A stretch of DNA of 64,000 nt, taken from Candidatus Scatonaster coprocaballi. Its GTDB lineage: Bacteria; Bacillota; Clostridia; Saccharofermentanales; Saccharofermentanaceae. A program made the translations under genes and the position numbers. Positions within the stretch are counted from its first letter, which is position 1, and every line of letters begins with the position of its first letter. The notes below the pieces were generated by a model. That model searched no databases and was not told the DNA's origin. It worked only from the letters and a program-made list of their open reading frames with translations. This document shows positions 1-9,715 of the stretch, one piece after another. Where the stretch lies: positions 1-64,000 of the forward strand of contig JAGHVD010000007.1 of the NCBI GenBank assembly GCA_018064475.1. Direction: 5' to 3'.

Positions 1-94
1 TGGTTATGGATACCGCAACGATGACTACTTTTTCACTCTTGTTCGTTATATTTCTATTCCTTCTAGTTTTTTGTTAATCCCACAAAAAACGTGA
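1..94 (+). other. possible 3' end of an upstream gene
   Basis: Two frames are open from the left edge. One stops at 75-77 and ends in a very hydrophobic stretch (FSLLFVIFLFLLVF), as a C-terminal membrane anchor might. The other stops at 92-94 and reads GYGYRNDDYFFTLVRY and onward. Either could be the tail of a gene lying outside the window. Nothing in the visible part identifies a family, and this may be non-coding. Confidence 0.2.
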
Positions 95-137
95 AGAGCC
101 AAAAATTAGCGTCTTGATTCCATTGAATGGAATTCTC

Positions 138-166
138 TTGACATCTATCTGTCTGTATTTTTCAAT
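138..166 (+). promoter_or_regulatory. sigma-A-like promoter of the surface protein
   Basis: A perfect TTGACA at 138-143 is followed 17 bp later by TTCAAT (161-166, 4 of 6 matches to TATAAT). The AGGAGG ribosome site is at 201-206, 7 nt before the ATG at 214. Confidence 0.5.
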
Positions 167-213
167 ATAAGTGAATGTAAGCGAAGAAGGGGACAGACAT
201 AGGAGGATGTAGG

Positions 214-849
214 ATGAAGCGTCTACTGACAGCGAAAAAAGTGTGGCACTGTATCGCGATGCTTTTTCTGATGGCGGGATGCCTGCTACTCATGAACTCT
301 GTCGCTTATGCCGGATCGGCTAACCAGTATTACTATCATGTATTCCAAGATGCCTACTATTTTGAGATTCCGATCGTGGAAGGAAAGGGAATGTCTCTGG
401 CGGAATTTCTGGAAGTGGAATCAGATAGTGACGCGCTGATCTTCTCAGACTTCAATCAGAAATATTATGCCCTGTCGCGTGGCACTGCAGCGGGTTACGA
501 AGGGCCGACATCGCAGTATGTCGAAGCAGGCGAAGCTTATTTCCCAGGCGGACAGATGAGCACAGGCGGGGCCTCTGATAAAATTGTTGGACTGACATGT
601 AGCTCAGAGAACATGCCACTCAGTGCACTCCATTTCGAGGAAGACGGTGGAAAAGTCTACATCTATTTCAGGTTCAGCAATTCGAAGCAATATAGTGCGA
701 GACATTATCTGAATATCAAGCAGGACGGGACGCTGGAACTGAATGTGTCGAGCAAGACCGCGTGGAACGTTGAGCAGAAGTCAAGCGGAAGCAGATATCT
801 CCGCTTTCTTGACTCGGGGAATCAATATTATCTTGCCATTACGGATTAA
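214..849 (+). CDS. secreted surface protein, N-terminal part before an in-frame stop
   Basis: The 211-residue product starts with a clear Sec signal peptide (charged MKRLLTAKKVW, hydrophobic core to about residue 30, cleavage likely after VAYA). The rest is beta-rich and Tyr-rich with no family I can name. The start is supported by AGGAGG at 201-206. The frame ends at TAA 847-849, but the same frame continues open from 850 and leads without a break into the large downstream frame. This half is therefore best read as the exported N-terminus of one interrupted gene of about 1,212 codons (214-3852). As it stands it would be secreted without any wall anchor. Confidence 0.6.
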   Translation: MKRLLTAKKVWHCIAMLFLMAGCLLLMNSVAYAGSANQYYYHVFQDAYYFEIPIVEGKGMSLAEFLEVESDSDALIFSDFNQKYYALSRGTAAGYEGPTSQYVEAGEAYFPGGQMSTGGASDKIVGLTCSSENMPLSALHFEEDGGKVYIYFRFSNSKQYSARHYLNIKQDGTLELNVSSKTAWNVEQKSSGSRYLRFLDSGNQYYLAITD

Positions 850-1110
850 GGTCTGACCATCGTCGAGAAGGAATCGGCGGCAGATGACGGATATCTGTAT
901 GTCCATGCTTATCATGCGGCGGCAACAGACAGTTATCTGTGCTATCACACCGGAGAAGATTACATATATGAAGCATACTCGGAGAACCGTCGTAGTACGG
1001 ATCTGAACGGCGCGGAAGTACTTGGCTGGTCGGAGAATAGCACGATCGGACCACAATGGCATTATGGTTCCACGAATTTTCTTCCCGCACTGGTATCGAA
1101 TCTGAAAGGC

Positions 1111-3852
1111 ATGAAGAATGCATGTATCCACCTCTATCCAATCTATGGTGGGACACTGCATTTTACGATCGTGAATACGAATGGAGAAGCGGTGGGAACG
1201 TTTTCCAGTACGTATTGTCCTCCGGTGGGTAATGAACAGCATCACTTCAGCGACGGCCTGCGCATGGCGGAGAACTGCTGGGCGACCTTTGAAATGCCCA
1301 CGGTCAATCAGGCGGGTGGTAAGATCCTGACGGTGTCGGAAGCATACTTCTGTACGGATAACCGATATACGGAGAAGAACGATTCCATAGATACCGGTAA
1401 GTACAGTCTATCGATCCTTAACGAAGGACAGACGTTGCTTGTCGGTAGCATACCGATAAATACCGATGTATATCTGAAGATCATCGTGGAAGAAGAGGCA
1501 GCGGAAGTCGTATTTAACGGTGATGCGACTGCATACGTGGAGAACGGCTCCATGTCCGATACACCTTCGAAGAAATCCTTGAACGCATATGGTACATCCC
1601 TCATCAAATTGAAATGCACGCCACCCATCATCATTCCGGAGTTTGGTAATGAAGATACAGCGGTCTATGATTATCACGTCTTTTGGTACCTCAATGATGG
1701 GGAGGAGACATCCATGATTGCTAGTGGTGCTTACCATGAAAATATCGGAGAAGATATCCTTTACGGAAGATTGCCGGATGTGATGGCGGATACTGACGCA
1801 ACGGTCTGGGCCGTGATCAAGAGAACGAACACGGGAACCGGTAAATTTGCCATGATCGAATCGGATCATCTTACGGTTTCCATCAAGAAATTCCATGCTG
1901 AACTAATTGATGTAGATACAGTTTCCGCCTTGACTTCTGACAATCTGTATGTGACTGCACCGAAGAACAGTCAATGCTGGGTCAGCGTGGACGGTGGCAT
2001 CAAGCAGCAGCTTGATCCGTCAAACTCTTTTAAACCAGATGACCAAACTGGAGGCACCACGCTTACGTTTCAGACATACGGATTCTGTTACAAGGTAACC
2101 GAGAACGGGACATATATGTTTGAAGTTCGGGAAGGTGAATCAGAATTCAGCGCCAACCAATCGATGACGGTCACTTATAACAATATCCGCCCTGCCTATA
2201 CAGTAAATTTCGATATGAATGGACATGGAGAGGGAATCGCGGCACAGACAATCATGAGTGGCACAGTCGTGACAGAACCGGAGGAACCTTCGGAAGAGGG
2301 CTGGGAATTCGGTGGCTGGTATATCGATGCGGACTGCGTATATGCTTGGGATTTTGACGCAAATACGGTGACTTCGGCACTTACGCTGTATGCCGGATGG
2401 ACCGAACATGTCTGTTCGAATCCTACTCCTATAAAAGGTGAGCCGGCATCCTGCACCAAGGATGGATATAAAGACTGTTACCAGTGTAGTTGTGGTAAAT
2501 ACTATGAAGACGCAGAGTGTATGACGATCATCGATGATTATGCAACATGGAAGAGCGGCGCCGGTAAGATTTCAGCGGGACACACCTATGGAGAACCAGA
2601 ATATATATGGAATGCTGCGGAATGCACGGCAGTCCGCACTTGCTCCGTCTGCACAGAGAGTACGGTAGGTCACACCGAGACCGAGACTGTGACCGGGACC
2701 TATGTGAAGGACAGTGATGCTACATGTATTGAGGCGGAGAAGGGACATTATAAGGCGGCGTTTACGAACACCGCTTTTACCGCACAGCAGACAACGGAGA
2801 ATACTGCAATCAACGGTAATCCGCTCGGCCACGATTTCAACGGTGATTATAAGAATAATGGTGACGGTACGCATTCCCGCAAGTGTACTCGTTGCGACGA
2901 GTATGGCACAGCGGTACAACACAGCTACAAGGATTATGTATGTGTCTGTGGCGATGAGGACTTGGCAGGCGCAATGGAAGATGCGAAGAAAACTGCTAAG
3001 GAAGCGATCCTTGCCGAACAGGGGGATGATACCTCCGAAGCTGTAGTAGAAGCTGCCGAAGATGCGATAAACGCAATCGATACTGCGACGACCATTGATG
3101 AGGTCAATGTAGCAAAGGAGGCCGGCATAGAAGCCATTCGTGACGCAAAAGCCGGCAATGTACCGGTCCCTCCTGTGCATTACATCATGCTTAACGGTGC
3201 GAACAGTTCGTGGACAAAGGGGAGCACAACAGGCCTCCTATTTAGATCGGATGCTCCTTTTGCCAAGTTCGATCATGTTCAAGTCGATGGTGAAACCATT
3301 GTGTCAACCCATTATATCGCTGAAGAAGGTTCCACCAAGATCACGCTTACTCCAGCATATTTGGAAACATTGAGTATTGGTAGACACTCTATCAAGATCG
3401 TTTCCATTGACGGAAGTGTTGCGACGAACTTTACTGTAAAATTACCTACACTTCCTGCCACCTATATCGTAACCTTTGTAATGGGTGGCCATGGCTCAGC
3501 GCCGGCAGATCAGCGCATAATAAACGGAAATACTGCATCAAAGCCTGTTGATCCTACTGAGGAAGGATGGGCGTTCAGTGGATGGTATGTAGATGCGCGC
3601 TTCTCTACGAAGTTTGACTTCAACACTGCCATTACTTCCAATACAAAGGTTTACGCCAAATGGACGAAAGACGCTACCGATCCAATTGATCCTACAGATC
3701 CGATTGATCCGACCGATCCTGTCGATCCGATTGGCCCGAAGACCGGCGACGACAGCCACGAGTTAACATGGGTTACGCTCTTGTTAGTGAGCGGCGGCGC
3801 ACTGATCGGAACGATGGTATATGACAAGAAGAGAAAATATCATGTGATGTGA
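1111..3852 (+). pseudogene. C-terminal part of interrupted PKTG-anchored surface protein
   Basis: This is the continuation of the gene starting at 214. The frame is open from 850, and 1111 is merely its first ATG, with no ribosome site or signal peptide of its own. Visible parts in order: a beta-rich region; an InlB-B-type (Listeria-Bacteroides) repeat at about nt 2197-2403 (VNFDMNGHG to LYAGWT); a Cys-rich stretch with GHTYGEP and CSVCT motifs; a helical FIVAR-like segment at about 2960-3160; a second InlB-B repeat at about 3463-3663; a DPTDPI repeat wall spacer; then GPKTG (3733-3747), a hydrophobic helix and a KKRK tail. The ending is a sortase signal. PKTG is the core of signals used by clostridial class B sortases, and such a sortase lies at 39426-40298. 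Without readthrough or reversion this half is probably not made. Confidence 0.7.
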
Positions 3853-3919
3853 GATATATGAAATTCAAAGAGTATATTTAACACAGGGAAATCCGCAAAT
3901 AGGAAAAGAGGTCGGTTAC

Positions 3920-4951
3920 ATGAAACTGGTTCTGGAATATCTGCGTCGACATATGAAGATCTTCCTGATATCGACGATTTTTCTGACGATGGAGGCTTTT
4001 GCTGACCTTCTGCAACCAACCTTTATGTCATTGATCGTGGATGAGGGTATCCAGAATGTGGAGATTCGGACGATCTTGAAATATGGATTGATCATGTTGG
4101 CGATCGCATTGGTGGGGGCTTGCTCCGCCGTGATGAGAAATCATTTTGCCAGCCGGACATCTCAGACCGTGGGCAAAGAACTCCGTCACGATATGTATGC
4201 GAAGTCTGTGACAGCACCAAAGGGTGACATTGAATTTAAATCGGTGAAGTTCGGTTATACGGAAGAGAAGACGGTGCTTCAGGATATCACGCTGAAGATT
4301 CCGGCGGGTACACAGGTGGCCATTGTAGGACCGACGGGATCTGGTAAAACTACGATTATTAACCTTCTGACCCGATTCTACGACGTCAACGATGGCGAGA
4401 TTCTGTTGGATGGTGTGGACTTGCGAGACTATAAGCTTGGGGATCTACGTGATTCCTTCGGTGTGGTGCTCCAGGATACATCGCTATTTGCCATCTCTGT
4501 TCGAGACAACATCAGTTACGGTCACGAAGAGGCTTCTTCGGAGGACATCGTTGCTGCGGCCAAAGTTGCGGGTGCCGACAGCTTCATCCGACGTCTGCCA
4601 CAGGGCTATGATACGATTCTCGAGCAGGGTGGAAGCGAGCTGTCTCAGGGTGAGCGTCAGCTTCTCACGATTGCCCGAGCGGTACTGACCAACGCGCCCA
4701 TCATGATTCTCGACGAAGCGACCAGCTCCGTCGATACAGTGACTGAGCAGAAGATTCGTCGCGCCATGTTGAAGATCTGCGAGAACCGCACTTCCTTCAT
4801 TATCGCCCATCGCCTCTCAACCATTCGAGATTCAGACATCATCATTCTCATCGAGGACGGCCGAATTGCCGAGCAGGGAAATCACCAAGAACTCCTCGCG
4901 CTGAATGGCAAATACGCACAGATGTATAAGACGCAGATGGGCCTTGCCTGA
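3920..4951 (+). CDS. shortened, apparently chimeric ABC exporter half
   Basis: The product is 343 residues, against about 570-620 for a normal half-exporter. Residues 1-96 match the start of the first subunit of heterodimeric exporters (YfiB/MdlA type: EAFADLLQPTFMSLIVDEG, then the ASRTSQ stretch). The sequence then jumps at about residue 97 (nt 4205) into a nucleotide-binding domain of the second subunit type. That domain has Walker A GPTGSGKT (137-144), Q-loop LQDTSLF, signature LSQGERQ (241-247), Walker B IMILDEA (261-267), SSVDTVTE and H-loop H297. About 230 residues of membrane domain are absent. A deletion joining two tandem genes would explain this. The ATPase motifs are intact but transport is unlikely. 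Confidence 0.75.
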   Translation: MKLVLEYLRRHMKIFLISTIFLTMEAFADLLQPTFMSLIVDEGIQNVEIRTILKYGLIMLAIALVGACSAVMRNHFASRTSQTVGKELRHDMYAKSVTAPKGDIEFKSVKFGYTEEKTVLQDITLKIPAGTQVAIVGPTGSGKTTIINLLTRFYDVNDGEILLDGVDLRDYKLGDLRDSFGVVLQDTSLFAISVRDNISYGHEEASSEDIVAAAKVAGADSFIRRLPQGYDTILEQGGSELSQGERQLLTIARAVLTNAPIMILDEATSSVDTVTEQKIRRAMLKICENRTSFIIAHRLSTIRDSDIIILIEDGRIAEQGNHQELLALNGKYAQMYKTQMGLA

Positions 4952-5179
4952 GTGAATACGGCGATCTGTTTTTGTTTTCCGTATAATTTCCATGGAATGC
5001 AGGATCTGTGGAAAAATATGGAAAACATAACGGGGTGGGTTCACTTTAGATGACTACTTCTGAGACATTACTGTTCTTGGGAGAGACGGAGACACTTGGA
5101 AACGCAGATAAGTTTGAATCGCTTCCGCGGGTCATTTATAATGCTTACTTGATGATAGACTTAGATGTGGCAAAAGCAC

Positions 5180-5201
5180 TTGCGCCAGTTTCCTGGCGCA
5201 A
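5180..5201. repeat. perfect inverted repeat before the response regulator
   Basis: TTGCGCCAG (5180-5188) and CTGGCGCAA (5193-5201) pair over 9 bp around a 4-nt loop, 44 nt before the regulator start. No T-run follows, so it is not a plain terminator. It could be an operator or an mRNA structure. The rest of 4952-5245 holds a TATAAT at 4982-4987 without a good -35, and no gene I can support. Confidence 0.45.
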
Positions 5202-5245
5202 CTGCCGCTCGACATGTGACGTAGAAAGAGGAGAAACACGGGGAC

Positions 5246-5908
5246 ATGCTGGACATCATTATTGTAGAAGACAATCAAGAGATTGCAGGGCTGCTCTGCG
5301 ACTTCCTTCGGAAAGAGAATTATTCCGTATCTGTGGCGAGTTCTGGGGAGCAGGCCTTGGAACGGTTTGAGAAGTATGGTGCGAGACTGATCATCCTAGA
5401 TATCAGCCTTCCGGGTGTGGATGGTTTTGCCGTATGTGCCAAGATCCGTGAGACTTCCAACGCGCATATCATGATTGCCAGCGCGCGGACGGGAAAAGAA
5501 AATATGCTCAAAGGTCTGGGACTTGGCGCAGATGATTATATCGAGAAACCCTATGATATTGAAGTGTTGATCGCCAAGATCAAAGGTGTTTTTACAAGAA
5601 AATACGCGTTCAACGAGATGGTCTGTGGAGACATCAAGATCAATTCGGTGAATCATACCATTCAAGTGGGTGATCGAACGATTGAGACAACGGCCAAAGA
5701 GTTCGAGTTGCTGAAGTTCCTGATGGAAAATCAGGGTATGACGCTACGTAAGGAGTACCTCTTCAACACAATCTGGGGAAGTGACAGTGATTCGGAGATC
5801 CAGACGCTGACGGTACATATCAAGTGGCTTCGACAGAAGATCGAGGAAGATCCGAAACACCCGAAGCACATCATCACAGAGTGGGGAGTGGGATACCGTT
5901 TTGAGTAA
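5246..5908 (+). CDS. OmpR/PhoB-family response regulator
   Basis: The 220-residue DNA-binding regulator is the partner of the kinase that overlaps its end. The receiver domain (about 1-115) carries acidic E8/D9, phospho-acceptor D52 (LIILDISLPG), S79 and K101 (EKPYD). The C-terminal winged helix (about 125-220) ends in the typical WGVGYRFE. Length is normal for the family. The ribosome site AGAGGAG lies just upstream. The stop overlaps the kinase start by 8 nt, so the two should be translationally coupled. Genes downstream (permease and ATPase) suggest that it controls an antimicrobial-peptide or envelope-stress ABC system, and direct repeats at 7220-7238 are candidate binding sites. Confidence 0.9.
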   Translation: MLDIIIVEDNQEIAGLLCDFLRKENYSVSVASSGEQALERFEKYGARLIILDISLPGVDGFAVCAKIRETSNAHIMIASARTGKENMLKGLGLGADDYIEKPYDIEVLIAKIKGVFTRKYAFNEMVCGDIKINSVNHTIQVGDRTIETTAKEFELLKFLMENQGMTLRKEYLFNTIWGSDSDSEIQTLTVHIKWLRQKIEEDPKHPKHIITEWGVGYRFE

Positions 5909-7124
5909 GTTTCGTAGAATTGCTGTTTTCTTTGTCTTGCTGGAGATCGTGGGACTTGTTTTTGCCAATGTGTACGGAAAGAAGTACTGTACATCTGTCG
6001 ATTCCCATGCGTATAAAGTCGATGTGCAGCGTGTGGCTAATCGCATGCAATCCGGGGAGGCGCTGTCTACGATTCCGCTGGACGAATATCCGTCGCTTCT
6101 TGATGTGAGTGAATTTGATCCCCTTGCTGTGAGTGAGCATGAATATGAAGTAGTGGAAGTCAACGGTGTGCTATATCGTTTCTCTTATCAGAATTCAGAC
6201 TATTCGGATATTCTTCTAATGATCAATATCATCCTGATCGTGACGATCTTCTTGACGGTCATCCTTCTTCTTTACCTAGATCGGCGCGTGATTCGTCCGT
6301 TCGGAAAAATGAATGAATATGCGACGGAACTGGCAAAGGGAAATCTGACACAGCCGTTGCAGCAGGACAAGTCGCACTACTTTAAGCGGTTTGTGTGGGG
6401 CGTGGATATGCTTCGCGAGAAACTCGAGGATGATAAGAAGCGTGAGTATGAACTTCTGAAGGAGAAGCAGACGATGGTGCTCTCCCTATCACATGACATT
6501 AAGACACCGCTGGCTGCAATGGAATTGTATACCAAAGCATTGTCCACGAATCTGTATCCTTCTGAAGAAGCGCGCCAGGAAGCACTTCTTGGTATCAAGA
6601 AAAACATTGCAGAAATCAATAATTATGTTTCACAGATAGCCGAGACTTCCCGTGAAGATCTGATCCATATGCATGTGGAGAATCAGACCATCTATTTGAG
6701 TGGTGTCCTGGAAGCGATCCGCCTTTACTACCAGGACAAGTGCCAGAAACTGCATATTACACTGGATATGGCGCCTTACGACAACTGCCTGATTCAAGGT
6801 GACCATGACCGACTGGTCGAAGTACTCCAGAATCTGATCGAAAATGCCATCAAGTATGGCGACGGCCAGCGGATCAGCATCTCGGTTTCGGAGGAAGAGG
6901 ACTGCAAACTCATCGCCGTGCGCAACACGGGGTGTACGCTGCGTGAAGAGGAACTGCCGAATCTCTTCGATTCATTCTATCGCGGAAGTAACAGCGAGAA
7001 ACAGCCGGGAAGCGGTCTGGGCCTCTATATCTGTAAGTCACTTCTCCGTCGCATGGAAGGAGATATTTTCGCTTCGATGAGAAATGGAGAATTCTGCATT
7101 ACGGCAGTCGTCCGCAAAGCATAG
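5901..7124 (+). CDS. sensor histidine kinase
   Basis: The start codon is TTG at 5901, inside the end of the regulator gene. The 407-residue protein has a transmembrane helix at about 7-25, an extracellular loop of roughly 80 residues, a second helix at about 103-126, a HAMP linker, a DHp domain with the phospho-accepting H198 in LSLSHDIKTPLAAME, and a catalytic domain with N-box NLIENAIKYG and G-boxes ending GSGLGLYICK. All kinase motifs are present. The small extracellular domain does not reveal the ligand. It forms an operon with the regulator at 5246, and the ABC genes at 7283-10501 are the likely targets. Confidence 0.9.
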   Translation: MSKFRRIAVFFVLLEIVGLVFANVYGKKYCTSVDSHAYKVDVQRVANRMQSGEALSTIPLDEYPSLLDVSEFDPLAVSEHEYEVVEVNGVLYRFSYQNSDYSDILLMINIILIVTIFLTVILLLYLDRRVIRPFGKMNEYATELAKGNLTQPLQQDKSHYFKRFVWGVDMLREKLEDDKKREYELLKEKQTMVLSLSHDIKTPLAAMELYTKALSTNLYPSEEARQEALLGIKKNIAEINNYVSQIAETSREDLIHMHVENQTIYLSGVLEAIRLYYQDKCQKLHITLDMAPYDNCLIQGDHDRLVEVLQNLIENAIKYGDGQRISISVSEEEDCKLIAVRNTGCTLREEELPNLFDSFYRGSNSEKQPGSGLGLYICKSLLRRMEGDIFASMRNGEFCITAVVRKA

Positions 7125-7219
7125 ATTACGAAAACACAGAAGAGTGAGAGATTTCCTTGCACAAGGTTTGACTGCCTCACAAAAGCGAGCGCTCTGCTCC
7201 GTCAGACGAAGCAAAAATG

Positions 7220-7255
7220 TGTTTAATGATTGTTTAATAATTTCTCCGCTATAGT
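7220..7255 (+). promoter_or_regulatory. direct-repeat operator candidate and -10 box
   Basis: TGTTTAAT occurs at 7220-7227 and again at 7231-7238. The starts are 11 bp apart (about one helical turn), the arrangement bound by OmpR-type dimers. A TATAGT -10 box lies at 7250-7255 and there is no good -35, which fits an activator-dependent promoter for the permease gene at 7283. Confidence 0.5.
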
Positions 7256-7282
7256 AAGCACAACAAAGAAAGGAGTGACGAG

Positions 7283-9655
7283 ATGTTTCTGGATATTCTG
7301 AAAAAAGATATACAAAGAAAAAAGACGATGAACGTCATCTTGTTGTTGTTTACAATTTTAGCTTCGATGTTTGTATCCTCCGGGTTATCGAATGTAGTTA
7401 GTGTCTTGAATGGTACGGACTACTTCTTCGATCTGGCCGGTGTGGGCGATTATGTGGTCATCACACAGAACAAAGATAGCGGTGTAGAGGAGATCCTGAA
7501 GAATTCCGAAAATGTTGAGGAGTACTGGAAAGAAGAAGTGTGTTGGGCAACCTGCTCCGATATGAGTTTCAATGGAGAACCACTTCATTTAGGTAACACA
7601 ATATCTGTATTCCAAGCATTGAATGATCAATATGCCTTCTTCGATTCAAACAACCATAGACTTGAGAAGATCCAGCCCGGTGAAGTGTTTTTTACAGTGG
7701 GCGTTATGGAGGAAACGGGCATCCACATCGGTGATGAGGTGGAAGTGAACTACCATGGTGTATCGATGAGATTGAAGGTCGCCGGTAGTGTGAAGGATGC
7801 GTTGATGGGGTCGGAGATGTTCGGCAATAAGCGTTTCCTATTCTCTGACGAGGATTACCAGAAATTGAAGAGCGAGGAATCCCGCGATTACACGGGTGAG
7901 ATCTTCAACATACGTGTTCATGACATCGGTCAGTTGAAGACGGCTCTTTCTTCGGCACACCACGTACTGTTTGAAGGCGAGCGCAGCATGTTCAGTTTGT
8001 CCTATGTAATGGAGAGCATCGTGGCCCTGATCGTGTTAATCCTGAGCCTCTGCCTCTGTATCGTGTCATTCGTACTGATGAAGTTTGCCATCTCATTTAC
8101 CATCCATGAAGAATTCCGAGAAATCGGTGTCATGAAAGCGATCGGTATTAAGAATCGGAAGATCCGTAGTCTTTATATGGTAAAGTACCTTGCATGCGCG
8201 CTAACAGGTGGTGTCATTGGCTTTATTGCCGGCATTCCCTTCGGTAACTTCTTGATGAAGTCGGTATCGAAGAAGATGGTGCTTGGAAACGATCAGGGAT
8301 TCCTGCTGAATGTTTGCGGCGCGGTGTTTGTAGTACTGGTTACGATTGGATTCGCTTACTTCTGCACACGTGATGTGAAGAAACTGACACCGATCGATGC
8401 AATTCGCAGTGGATCGACCGGCGAGCGCTACAAGAAGAAGAGAAAGGTTTCCTTGAAACGTTCTCCATTACCGAATGCCGTTCGCTTGGCCATCAATGAT
8501 ATTCTCAGTTCTCCCAAGCGTTATGTTACGGTTATTCTCTCATTCTTCCTGTTCTCGATATTTGTGTTTGGACTAGTGGAAGTGACGGATACGATGAAGA
8601 GTGATTCGCTGACCTATACCTTTGGTAAGCCGAGTGATATGTATATCGAGGCTTCTGTCATTCTCGATCGACTTCCCTATAACGATATGGAAGTAATCTC
8701 CGAGAAAGGAAATGTTATTCTTCCTGAAATGCTCACCACAATCGAACAGGATCTTCAGAAGATGAATATCCCTGGACATGCAAGTGTGGAAATGCAGTAT
8801 AAGTACTGGGTGACGGCTGGCGAGTATTCATTCAACGTATCGTGTGAGCAGAATGCATATGTGGACACTTCACTTTATCGATTCAGTGAAGGTTCTGCCC
8901 CACAGAATGCGGGTGAGATCGCCGTGACGGAGATGGTGGCCGATGACCTTCATGTACAGATCGGTGATACAGTGGAGATCGACTTTGGCACCGAGAAGAA
9001 GGAATGTATGGTGGTTGCTTATTTCCAAAGTCTGAACCAGTTGGGGAATGTGATCCTGCTCCATCAAGATGCACCAACGGACATGAAATATGCGGCTGCC
9101 TATAATGATTTCCAAGTCGACTTCGATGACCATCCGGATGCCAAGACGATTGAAGAACGTATCAAGATGGTTCAAGCATACTATGGAAGTGACAAAGTGA
9201 AGGATGCAGCGCAGTTCTGCGTGGACTGCCTTGGCGTGGTGGATATCATGGACGCAGTGAAGTACCTGCTCCTAGTGATTACGCTAGTTGTGCTCATTCT
9301 GGTGACCATCCTGATGGAACACTCCTTCATTCACGAAGAGAAGAGCCAGATTGCGATGCTGAAGGCCATCGGTTTCAAAGATCGTTTCATTGTAAAGTGG
9401 CACACATACCGATTCCTGATTGTGACGTTCATTGCGGAAATTCTGGCGATCGCGCTCACCTATCCGATCACGAAACTCTGGTGTGACCCCATCTGGTCCA
9501 TGATGGGTTGTACGGAGGTGGACTATTACTTTAATCCGTTATCTGTAATGGTCATCTATCCATGCATCATCCTAGCAGTGAGCATCCTGACTGCTTGCCT
9601 GACTGTCCAGTCCACAAGAAAGATCAAGTGCACAGATGCACGAAACAACGAGTGA
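7283..9655 (+). CDS. FtsX/MacB-type ABC transporter permease
   Basis: The 790-residue membrane protein has the two-module FtsX layout: a first helix at about 15-37; a large extracellular MacB-like domain (IGDEVEVNYHGV, LKVAGSV); three helices at about 235-370 including the FREIGVMKAIGIKNR coupling segment; a second first-helix at about 415-435; another extracellular domain; and three C-terminal helices with KSQIAMLKAIGFKDR. AGGAG precedes the ATG by 7 nt. It pairs with the ATPase 60 nt downstream and follows a two-component system. That setting is typical of peptide-detoxification or envelope-stress exporters. The substrate cannot be read from sequence. Confidence 0.85.
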   Translation: MFLDILKKDIQRKKTMNVILLLFTILASMFVSSGLSNVVSVLNGTDYFFDLAGVGDYVVITQNKDSGVEEILKNSENVEEYWKEEVCWATCSDMSFNGEPLHLGNTISVFQALNDQYAFFDSNNHRLEKIQPGEVFFTVGVMEETGIHIGDEVEVNYHGVSMRLKVAGSVKDALMGSEMFGNKRFLFSDEDYQKLKSEESRDYTGEIFNIRVHDIGQLKTALSSAHHVLFEGERSMFSLSYVMESIVALIVLILSLCLCIVSFVLMKFAISFTIHEEFREIGVMKAIGIKNRKIRSLYMVKYLACALTGGVIGFIAGIPFGNFLMKSVSKKMVLGNDQGFLLNVCGAVFVVLVTIGFAYFCTRDVKKLTPIDAIRSGSTGERYKKKRKVSLKRSPLPNAVRLAINDILSSPKRYVTVILSFFLFSIFVFGLVEVTDTMKSDSLTYTFGKPSDMYIEASVILDRLPYNDMEVISEKGNVILPEMLTTIEQDLQKMNIPGHASVEMQYKYWVTAGEYSFNVSCEQNAYVDTSLYRFSEGSAPQNAGEIAVTEMVADDLHVQIGDTVEIDFGTEKKECMVVAYFQSLNQLGNVILLHQDAPTDMKYAAAYNDFQVDFDDHPDAKTIEERIKMVQAYYGSDKVKDAAQFCVDCLGVVDIMDAVKYLLLVITLVVLILVTILMEHSFIHEEKSQIAMLKAIGFKDRFIVKWHTYRFLIVTFIAEILAIALTYPITKLWCDPIWSMMGCTEVDYYFNPLSVMVIYPCIILAVSILTACLTVQSTRKIKCTDARNNE

Positions 9656-9715
9656 TTTTACCGAATAGAAAGAAAACCCATTGTGGAAATATTGACGAAG
9701 AAAGGTTGAATAGAT

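Noticed and set aside
847-849. Programmed stop-codon recoding (selenocysteine or pyrrolysine)
   Set aside because: The codon is TAA, which neither system uses, and no downstream recoding hairpin is evident.
5050-5370. 106-codon open frame on the plus strand
   Set aside because: It overlaps the start of the response regulator in another frame, has no close ribosome site, and its second half is only the shifted reading of that gene.
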